Source of the DNA: an uncultured Clostridia bacterium
GTDB lineage: Bacteria > Bacillota_A > Clostridia > TANB77 > CAG-508
NCBI GenBank assembly: GCA_934130705.1
Contig: CAKOYL010000013.1
Location: forward strand, 1 to 22,393
DNA length: 22,393 nt
Reading direction: 5' to 3'
Part shown: one piece after another, positions 16,676 through 22,393 of the stretch
Layout: every line of letters starts with the position of its first letter
Position numbering within the stretch: the stretch's first letter is position 1
The notes under the pieces: model-generated
What the model saw: only the letters and a program-made list of their open reading frames with translations
The model's database searches: none
What the model was told of the DNA's origin: nothing
Made by a program: the position numbers and the translations under genes

Positions 16676-17336
16676 CTATTTGGTAGAAATTTTTTCTCCG
16701 TATTTCTAATTCTTCTTCATCTTCTGTTACTTTCTCCGTTTGCTTTGTTTCACTAATAATCTGATTTTCTATATAAATATCTAAGTTCTTTTCATATTCA
16801 TTACTATATTTCTTTATTTCTTCATTCAATTTTTCTAACATTTTCTTATCATTTTTTAATTGTTTAATTTCTTCTGATGTATCTACTAATCTTTCAATTT
16901 TATCTATATCATAAGCTTTATAAAATTTTCTTCTTAAAATTTCATATTCTTTTGCAAGTTCTTTATTATTAGGATTAGCTACTTTTTCTATATTCTTGTC
17001 ATACAAATCTTTTAGCATTTTATTTTCTTGCCATTTATCCCATAAATAACTTAAAGCTATTCCTGGTACTCCTGTTACGATTCCAATTAATACATACCTT
17101 TTTATAAAGCCTAATAACTTTTTACTTTGAGATATATTCATACCAAGTTTATCTGAAAAATTTGCCTGTATTTTTTCCTCTTCATCTTTTAATTTTTTTC
17201 TTTCTTTTTCTGACTGTAATCTTTTTTGTTCATTGGTCATCATTTCTTCTACTATCTGTTTATCTTTTTTTAATTTTTCATTTCTTTCCTTCTGTAGTTC
17301 TTCAAGTCTTTTTTCTAACTTTTCTGTATCTTTCAT
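16676..17336 (-). CDS. Coiled-coil membrane protein, probable +1 shift near the C-terminus (219 aa)
   Basis: Begins MKDTEKLEKRLEELQKERNE after CGGAGGTAAAAGTAT. Residues 1-65 are a highly charged coiled coil. Residues about 88-108 (YVLIGIVTGVPGIALSYLW) are one transmembrane segment. Residues about 115-205 form a second coiled coil. There is one CGG codon at 16700. Zero-frame reading ends RRKNFYQIEGE at 16665 (223 aa) and runs over the ribosome site of the next gene. A +1 shift ends GEKISTK at TAG 16678-16676 (219 aa), leaving AAGGAGAG free for the VirB6-like start. I prefer the shifted end because all other CGG codons here are shift sites. No family recognised; an assembly or structural T4SS part by position. 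Confidence 0.7.
16697..16700 (-). other. CGGA site, probable +1 frameshift (Gly213 of the 219-aa protein)
   Basis: Codons read GAA ATA CGG A. Both frames end within 36 nt, so conservation cannot decide from this sequence alone. The shifted frame stops directly before the next ribosome site. The P-site codon is ATA. Confidence 0.6.
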
Positions 17337-17352
17337 ATACTTTTACCTCCGT

Positions 17353-17700
17353 TTAAAAATATCTTGAAATAAGATTTACTATTGTTACTGCTAATAATCC
17401 TATTACAATACAAACTAAGACCTTTATAATTGATTTTTTGTATCTTTGTTGGTCTTGTTCATCTCCAGTCATTATTTTAAATACATAAAATAATATAAAA
17501 CATACTCCTGTAATCGGTAAAATCCATTGCATGGTTCCTGTAATATCTCTTACTATATTTAATAATCCTTGTCCTAATTTGCTACTTTGAATACTCCCTC
17601 CACCTTGTACTTCTGATACAACATCGGCTGCATTTACTTTGGTTGCATACATAAAAAATATAGGCATAATTCTTAAAATCGTTTTCTTTAGTTTTTTCAT
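17353..17700 (-). CDS. VirB2/TrbC-like membrane (pilin-type) protein (115 aa)
   Basis: Start chosen at ATG 17700 (MKKLKKTILRIMP), 8 nt after TGGAGG. Residues 8-25 are a signal peptide ending near KVNAA. After a short Gly/Ser-rich stretch come two hydrophobic segments at about 55-75 (WILPITGVCFILFYVF) and 95-110, with KIMTGDEQDQQRYKK between them. This is the layout of VirB2/TrbC-like small proteins that follow VirD4 in Gram-positive elements (Maff2-type position). It begins 14 nt past the VirD4 stop. Confidence 0.75.
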   Translation of the reverse strand: MKKLKKTILRIMPIFFMYATKVNAADVVSEVQGGGSIQSSKLGQGLLNIVRDITGTMQWILPITGVCFILFYVFKIMTGDEQDQQRYKKSIIKVLVCIVIGLLAVTIVNLISRYF

Positions 17701-17714
17701 TTTCAAATCCTCCA

Positions 17715-19818
17715 TTATAATTTACTTTTAAAATTTATACTCTTCATTCTTCTTTCCTTTTCTTCGTTCATTTCTTTTCGCTCCATTATTTCCTTAAATT
17801 CTTTTGTCTGTTCTGCTATATTCCATAATTGTAATGGTTTTATTTTTCTAATTTTTCTGTGGTTTTCTCTATATTCTCTTACTTTTGTATTCCAGTTCTT
17901 GTTTCCTAATCCTAAAATTTCATTAAATTTCCATTTACTTAAATCTGGCGAATATGTCATTGCTGGAGATAATCCACTGCACATTACTAACAAATATGGT
18001 CTTTCTATTCTCAGTATTTCATCTGTTGTTAATAATGGTCTTTGTATTAAATTCATCGAATTTGATTTGTTTACTGGACCACCAGATGATGAATTGCTTT
18101 CACTCCAACTTGTTGTAGTATAACTTCCGCAACTTTTTTGAAATTTTTTCCGCAGTAACTTCATTACTTGTCTTTAAATAATTCCATACATAACAGTTAT
18201 CTAAAATATTTTGAGCTGTATTATCTCCATATTTTTCATTTAACTGGCTAAAACTCTGAATAAATAAATTAAATCTTATTCCGTCTTCCACCACCAACTG
18301 TTAAGAAACCTCCGAAAATTAGGTATTGCACTAAAGTTTCCAAATTCATCGAGAATAAAATTAGTTTTTATTTTTAATCTTCCACCTTTGTTATCTGCTA
18401 ACTCTACCAATTTTGTATATACTTGATTTACAAATAAACTACATAACGAATAAAAGGTTGTTTTTTCATCTGGCAAAATCATATATAATACTGATTTTTC
18501 TTCATTGAATTTATTTAGGTCAATTTCAGATTCACTAATCATACTTGCTACATAACTATCCATAAAAATACTTAATGTTGCTAATGCTGATGTAAAAAAA
18601 CTAGCACGAGTTTTACTTGGTGCAATTCTTGCTGCTGCAAAACTTGCTACTGCTGGATGGTCTTCTGGCAATGTATCTAAATATGTATCCATTAACATTG
18701 TTTTATCACTTTGTTCTGCACACATTTTTGAAATAAAATTGTAAGCATTGGGTAAATTTTGATATTCTTTATGTTCTTTATTTCCCATAACAACTGACAT
18801 AATTCCAGCTTTTTCAACTGATTTTTCTCCATTAATCCATATTGCTTCTCTGTTTCCAACTTCTCCAACTAAACTTTCTACTATATCTGAACAATAATTT
18901 ACTGCCTTTGGAATATCTTGATTTGAAAATGACTCTATTACAGGCTGTAAAAAATTATATTTAGAACTTTTTAATGGTGTTTTGAAATCTAATGTATATA
19001 CCTTATATCCTAATCTCTCTAATGTTTTTGCTGTATATTGGTACAATTCTCCTTTAGGGTCTGAAATTATCATATTTTGTGGTTCTTTCGACATTCCTAT
19101 ATTGATTATTGTTTCTAAAACTAAATTTCTTGTTTTTCCAGATCTAGTGGCTCCGTACTGTTAAACTATGTAAATCATCTTTTATATAGTAAATATCTTC
19201 AACTTTTCTAATATTCAATAATGGTATTTTTATTTTTCCTTTAATCGTTTTTAAATATGGTGTGCATATTAATTTATCTTTCTTTCCTAGTATAAGTCCT
19301 CCACTTTCAAATATTGGATTGATTTTTTCTTTACTTTCTTTATAGTCTTTATTACTTTCTATATAACTTTTTTCTTTATTTACAACTTTTATTATTTTTT
19401 CTATCTCTGGATTCTTAGGATCTAATCTATTTACTCCGAATACTTTAGAATATTCTTTTTTTGGTAGCCACCAAGCAGACCCTTGTTGATTTTGACTTTC
19501 TCCAACTGGCAATGGTATTTCTATGTTATTTGTTACTTTATAGTTCTTTGCCTTATAATCTTTTAAATTAAAAACTTTAAATATTGTAAGTAATGCAAAT
19601 AACATGAATGAAATAATTGTTAATATAAACATTTCAAAATGTTCTTTATTTTCCATTAGACTTTTTAATATTTTTGTTGGAGTAATATTCAATATTTCTT
19701 CTGGCACTTTTGTAAAAATTAAGTGTAATATCATTGATATAATTCCAGATAATATAACAGCTATTACAAAGGCTATTATTAAACTTATAATTTTTGTCTT
19801 TAGTTTATTATTTTTCAT
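17715..19818 (-). CDS. traG/virD4-like: VirD4/TraG type IV coupling protein, needs four +1 shifts at CGGA (699 aa)
   Basis: Brings the relaxase-DNA complex to the channel. Two N-terminal membrane segments (about 7-30 and 59-82). Walker A GATRSGKT at 222-229, DPKGELY at about 253, ARxAPSKTRASFFTSALA in the middle, Walker B FILDEF at 487-492, then the conserved RGIRF, FIQSFSQL, KYGD and KKLG motifs up to about 563. The zero frame is broken four times: 19155, 18314, 18283 and 18129. At each, a CGG followed by A is met and skipping C gives a Gly that belongs to a conserved motif (Walker A Gly222, PNFGGF Gly502, GRGIRF Gly512, KKLGSY Gly563). The corrected length is 700 codons exactly. A TTC GGA at 19438-19435 in the same gene is read normally. 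Without shifting, the first stop is three codons past Walker A's start. Confidence 0.9.
18126..18129 (-). other. CGGA +1 frameshift site in virD4 (Gly563)
   Basis: Codons read AAA AAG TTG CGG A. The zero frame reaches TGA after nine more codons. Skipping C gives KKLGSYTTTSWSES, with the Gly of the conserved ISKKLGxYT motif. The P-site codon is TTG. Confidence 0.9.
18280..18283 (-). other. CGGA +1 frameshift site in virD4 (Gly512)
   Basis: In the frame set by the site at 18314, codons read GGT GGA AGA CGG A. Skipping C gives GRGIRFNLFIQ, the conserved RGIRF motif after Walker B. Failure here gives TAA after three codons. The P-site codon is AGA. Confidence 0.9.
18311..18314 (-). other. CGGA +1 frameshift site in virD4 (Gly502)
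   Basis: Codons read CCT AAT TTT CGG A. Skipping C gives IPNFGGFLTVGGG, nine residues before the next site. Two shift sites only 31 nt apart are both needed. The P-site codon is TTT. Confidence 0.9.
19152..19155 (-). other. CGGA +1 frameshift site in virD4 (Walker A Gly222)
   Basis: Codons read TTA ACA GTA CGG A. The zero frame stops at TAG after CGG AGC CAC. Skipping C gives VGATRSGKTRN: the first Gly of the P-loop is the residue decoded from CGGA. The P-site codon is GTA. Confidence 0.92.
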
Positions 19819-19844
19819 TTATCTTTTGTTCCTCTCATTAATGC

Positions 19845-19874
19845 AAAAAAGAGAAAAGGCATTAGTTCCTTTTC
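19845..19874 (-). terminator. Leader hairpin with U-tract upstream of virD4 (possible attenuator)
   Basis: Minus-strand GAAAAGG (19874-19868) pairs with CCTTTTC (19859-19853) around an 8-nt loop, followed by T-C-T6. It lies in the leader between the -10 at 19912-19907 and the ATG at 19818. A TGCAAAAAA / TTTTTTGCA pair flanks the hairpin and could form an alternative fold. Confidence 0.65.
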
Positions 19875-19906
19875 CCAAATATCTATATATTTTTTTGCAT
19901 ACTAAA

Positions 19907-19970
19907 ATAATAACTCACACTATTTAATACGTCAATGAACATATTTTGAAAACTTTTTGAAATAATTTTA
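19907..19970 (-). promoter_or_regulatory. Promoter P4 with TTTCAAAA direct-repeat operator (conjugation operon)
   Basis: The -35 TTGACG (19935-19930) and -10 TATTAT (19912-19907) are 17 bp apart. The upstream TTTCAAAA repeats and TTCATTGAC are nearly the same as at the sortase promoter. This would drive virD4 and the twelve genes after it, which are closely spaced down to 9099. Confidence 0.8.
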
Positions 19971-19971
19971 A

Positions 19972-20436
19972 TTATTCTTCTTCGTACTCTTCTTCATCAT
20001 CTTCTCTTTCATACGATTTTAAATATTCTTTTCTTGCCAGTTCTAGTCCATGTTTTAATGCTTGATTGTTATTTATTTCTTCTATTGTTAGTCCTAGTGC
20101 ATCTAAAGTATCATCTAATTCATAAGTTATACAATATTCGTGATTTGCAAGTTCATATTTAAACATTTCTTTGATAAAGCCTTCTCCTGTCTTATCATTG
20201 TCTATTGCTTCTTGCATTTCTTTTTCTGTTCTCTGGCACATTTCTGTATATGCTTTTAAATCTGATTTTCTAATAAAGCCTCCTGCTCCTATACCTATTA
20301 TTTTGTCTGTATCATTTTCAGTTAATCCAAGTGATTCCATTGCCTCTTTAAATTGTTTATCACTAAAAGCAAATTTCATAGGAAATTTATCAAACTCCTT
20401 TTGGTGTTTCTCTCTCAATTCTGCATATCTATTCAT
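19972..20436 (-). CDS. Conjugative-element hypothetical protein (154 aa)
   Basis: Begins MNRYAELREKHQKEFD, with FPMKFAFSDKQFKEAMESLGL, DKIIGIGAGGFIRKSD and LDDTLDALGLTIEEI segments, and an acidic tail EDDEEEYEEE. The order of these segments matches a family of uncharacterised proteins often found on Tn1549-like elements of Clostridia (I recall it as a DUF family, possibly DUF7659). Soluble, no membrane segment. The ATG follows the stop of the 308-aa gene at once; the 3' end abuts the operator of P4. Confidence 0.75.
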   Translation of the reverse strand: MNRYAELREKHQKEFDKFPMKFAFSDKQFKEAMESLGLTENDTDKIIGIGAGGFIRKSDLKAYTEMCQRTEKEMQEAIDNDKTGEGFIKEMFKYELANHEYCITYELDDTLDALGLTIEEINNNQALKHGLELARKEYLKSYEREDDEEEYEEE

Positions 20437-20438
20437 TT

Positions 20439-21366
20439 TTACTCTTCCTCCTCTTCCTCATTTTTTTCTTGTTCATATTTTCTTCGTGCTGCAATTGATG
20501 CCATATAGTCTTTTTCAAATTGTATTTCATTTTCAAGTTGAAATTCGTTCCAATGATTTAATATTGTCTGTCTTTCTTTTTCAGAAACTATTGCATATTT
20601 TATTTGATAGCTATCTATCTCTGGCTCTCCAACATATTGGTTATATTCAAATATACTATTGGTTGTATTAGGAATTGGAACTAATCTTATATATGTTCCG
20701 TTCTGCTCCAGATTGCCACATATAATCTGGATAACCACAATGAGAAATGCAACCTTTTTTGTATTCTATTTCTCTATAAAATTTATAATTATATTTTTTA
20801 AAAAATTCTGTAGCAATTATCAAATCATTTTTTATTTCATCATAATTTCTATTAGTATCTAAATTAATATTTGTTTCTTTATATTTTTCGTACAACTCGG
20901 ATATTTTATCTTTAATCTCTTCTTTTACATCATCTATAATTTCATTGTATTGTTTCTTCTGCATTTTAAATACTTTCATTTGTTCAATTATTTTTTTGTA
21001 TCCTATATCATTACTTTTTTCCATGTATTCAATCAAATAATCATTTTCTGTTTTGCTTTGATTCTCCTGTGTCTTTTCTAGTTCAATTATTTTATTCATC
21101 ATTGATGAAAATGTAAAAAAACTTTCATAATAGTCAAATTGCTCTTTATTCATATCAATAAAATCCAAATCAATTCCTGTTGGAAAAAAATCATTTTTTA
21201 TAACTATAAATGGATATTTTCTTTCTATACAATGAATAGCATAAATATCTCGCTTTCTAAAAATAATTTCAAATTCTTCTGGTGGTTTTGATTGTCCTGT
21301 ATTTTCCTCAAAACCTATTTCTTTCTTTTTTATCAATTTAGCTCTTACTTTGTCTACTATTCCCAT
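20439..21366 (-). CDS. Hypothetical element protein, needs one +1 shift at CGGA (308 aa)
   Basis: Start chosen at ATG 21366 (MGIVDKVRAKLIKKK), 7 nt after AAAGGAG. The first 222 residues are soluble and largely helical (a long charged helix at about 80-180), followed by FFKKYNYKFYREIEYKKGCISHCGYPDYMWQSGAE. At 20700 an in-frame CGG follows GAA; the zero frame ends after RNIYKISSNS at 20668. Skipping C gives GAEGTYIRLVPIPNTTN and joins a second part that ends in a poly-Glu tail just before the next ATG. The second part has no convincing ribosome site of its own. I do not recognise the family, so here the fusion is supported by the shared CGGA signal and by gene layout rather than by a known motif. 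Confidence 0.72.
20697..20700 (-). other. CGGA +1 frameshift site in the 308-aa gene (Gly223)
   Basis: Codons read GGA GCA GAA CGG A. The zero frame stops with TAA ten codons after CGG. The shifted frame stays open for 85 more codons to the usual intergenic position. The P-site codon is GAA. Confidence 0.78.
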
Positions 21367-21392
21367 ATTTTTTCTCCTTTTCTTTTGCATAT

Positions 21393-21420
21393 AAAAAAGA
21401 CAAACCACTTTTGATTTGCC
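21393..21420 (-). terminator. Leader hairpin with U-tract upstream of the 308-aa gene
   Basis: Minus-strand GGCAAATC (21420-21413) pairs with GGTTTGTC (21406-21399) with two G-U pairs and a 6-nt loop, followed by six T. It ends 27 nt before the ATG at 21366, so it is inside the leader of any transcript from the TATAAT at 21480-21475. Confidence 0.6.
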
Positions 21421-21452
21421 TTTCTAAAAATTTAATTTATTTTATATGTACT

Positions 21453-21480
21453 ATAACTATATGAATTTATAGTTATTATA
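21453..21480 (-). promoter_or_regulatory. -10 box with overlapping palindrome (possible operator)
   Basis: TATAAT at 21480-21475 overlaps an inverted repeat, ATAACTAT (21476-21469) and ATAGTTAT (21460-21453), with an 8-nt spacer. No -35 consensus is found 16-18 bp upstream. The palindrome covers the expected start of transcription, so a repressor or activator-dependent promoter is likely. Confidence 0.5.
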
Positions 21481-21542
21481 TCTTTTATTTCTATATTAAG
21501 AGTTTTCTTGATTCTTTTTCCAAATCTATTTTTTCTATTCTA

Positions 21543-21576
21543 AAAGCAGATAATTATCAATTAACTATCTGCTTTA
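21543..21576 (-). terminator. Terminator-like hairpin after the 216-aa gene
   Basis: The arms AAAGCAGATA and TATCTGCTTT form a perfect 10-bp stem with an A/T loop, and the stem may extend with one mismatch. The T-tract is short on the minus strand. It lies 19 nt past the stop codon at 21595. Confidence 0.7.
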
Positions 21577-21594
21577 AAAATTGTAATTTGTATG

Positions 21595-22245
21595 TTACTT
21601 AACAACTTTCTCTATCCTAGTATATTCATCTTCAGTTACCTGATAAATACCATTATAAGGTTGCTCAATATAATATTGATTGTCTTTTTTATAAATATAA
21701 GCTGATTTATAATTTCCAGAATCATTTTTAAATTTGACAAAATATAATATATCAGGGTTAACTGGAATATCATTTACACTTTCTATATGAGTTTTTTTAT
21801 CTGCAAAAACCTCATAAATTTCTTCTATTGATTCTTCATCGTTGAACTCTTTTTCATTATCATATTGAGCTAAAGTATCTATTGTTATACTTGATATTTC
21901 TTTTAACTCAAATAAATTAATTACATATTCCTTATTTTTATTTAATTCTTCTTCAAATTCTTTTTCATATTTTTGTATTTCTTCGTTAAAATCATTATAC
22001 TCCATAAACCATGAACCTATTTTTATATCATCAAATCCAGCTATGGTATGAAAATCTATAACTTTATATCCTAATCCAAAAAATTCAACCGTTCCACCAT
22101 CAAGTATAGTTCCTGCTGGATTTTTAATGCAAAATATTGGTCTTTCATTATTTTTTACTCTATTGTAATCAACTATAAAAAATATTAAACCTAAAATAAT
22201 TACAATTCCTAGTACACTACTTATAATCTTTAATCCTTTTTTCAT
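21595..22245 (-). CDS. Membrane-anchored hypothetical protein (216 aa)
   Basis: Start chosen at ATG 22245 (MKKGLKIISSVLGIV), preceded by GGTGG; a longer TTG start adds four residues. Residues 6-25 form one membrane segment or signal anchor. Then DYNRVKNNERPIFCIKN, DGGTVEFFGLGYKVIDFH and KIGSWFMEYND: this order (RPIFCI, DGGT, GLGYKVI, G-W-F) is known to me from small uncharacterised lipoprotein-like proteins of low-GC Gram-positives. The C-terminal half is acidic, ending in EQPYNGIYQVTEDEYTRIEKVVK-like sequence. It has its own terminator and may be outside the conjugation regulon. Nothing recognisable is seen in the 148 nt between its start and the window end except A/T-rich sequence. Confidence 0.7.
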   Translation of the reverse strand: MKKGLKIISSVLGIVIILGLIFFIVDYNRVKNNERPIFCIKNPAGTILDGGTVEFFGLGYKVIDFHTIAGFDDIKIGSWFMEYNDFNEEIQKYEKEFEEELNKNKEYVINLFELKEISSITIDTLAQYDNEKEFNDEESIEEIYEVFADKKTHIESVNDIPVNPDILYFVKFKNDSGNYKSAYIYKKDNQYYIEQPYNGIYQVTEDEYTRIEKVVK

Positions 22246-22393
22246 AAATACCACCAATTTACCTTTCTTTTTAAAACTTAATGATAGCGATAACTTACTA
22301 TTAATCTCACTTATTTATTGTAATTTTTTGTTATGCTTCTATGCCCACATATATAATTGACAAATTTTAAATGCTAATAGAATATTAAATACA

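Noticed and set aside
17715..19818. virD4 and virB4 as decayed pseudogenes
   Set aside because: Random decay would give mixed insertions, deletions and stops. All breaks here are the same event at CGG-A, the sequence between them is fully conserved, and ribosome sites and spacing are intact.
12574..20700. Homopolymer or DNA-modification sequencing errors
   Set aside because: No site is in a long homopolymer, flanking bases differ at every site, and the same CGGA string in another frame causes no problem. Still, raw-read confirmation is needed before the claim is final.
1..22393. tRNA or rRNA genes, CRISPR arrays, oriT, att sites or relaxase
   Set aside because: None could be recognised. In particular no candidate frameshifting tRNA gene was seen in the window, so it must lie elsewhere if it exists.

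Overview
This is an extremely AT-rich window (roughly a quarter G+C by eye) from a low-GC Gram-positive bacterium, most likely a Clostridia-type Bacillota. Evidence for this: strong AGGAGG-like ribosome binding sites, Arg written almost only as AGA, a SpoVG homologue, a sortase, and a secreted Cna-B adhesin. Every gene is on the minus strand, so transcription runs from 22393 towards 1. The window is the type IV secretion and cargo part of an integrative/conjugative element. No relaxase, integrase or element end is visible.

Layout in the direction of transcription. (1) 22245-21595: membrane-anchored protein with its own terminator. (2) 21366-19972: a 308-aa unknown protein and a 154-aa element-type protein. 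(3) 19818-9099: the conjugation operon, in the order VirD4/TraG coupling protein, VirB2-like MTGDE protein, coiled-coil membrane protein, VirB6-like channel protein, second MTGDE membrane protein, PrgI/VirB3-like, TraD/TrsD-like, VirB4/TraE ATPase, M23 peptidase, small membrane protein, TadZ/CpaE-like ATPase, small membrane protein, coiled-coil protein. (4) 8935-5952: Api92-like protein, MGQYY-type protein, membrane-anchored extracellular protein. (5) 5819-3689: sortase, a 96-aa unknown, SpoVG-like, a membrane-anchored stalk protein. (6) 3528-385: a 1047-aa thioester/Cna-B adhesin ending exactly at LPRTGF. (7) 263-87: a 58-aa gene.

The outstanding observation concerns the reading frame. Five genes (308-aa gene, VirD4, 219-aa gene, VirB6, VirB4) have their zero frame broken, nine times in all. 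Every break is the same event: an in-frame CGG codon followed by A, where skipping the C and reading GGA as glycine restores the conserved protein. My manual scan found no other in-frame CGG codon in the window. CGGA strings in which the C is the third base of the preceding codon stay in frame. VirD4 alone needs four such events, one of them at the first glycine of its Walker A motif. This looks like efficient +1 decoding of CGG-A (an unassigned CGG, or a tRNA reading CGGA as Gly) rather than random decay or sequencing error.

The second notable feature is regulatory. Four transcription units (VirD4 operon, Api92 unit, sortase unit, adhesin) begin with the same cassette: direct TTTCAAAA repeats one helical turn apart running into a TTGAC -35, exactly 17 bp, a good -10, and then a terminator-like hairpin inside the 5' leader. 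The 308-aa gene also has a leader terminator. The element therefore appears to coordinate coupling protein, secretion channel, sortase and adhesin through a shared regulator plus leader attenuation.
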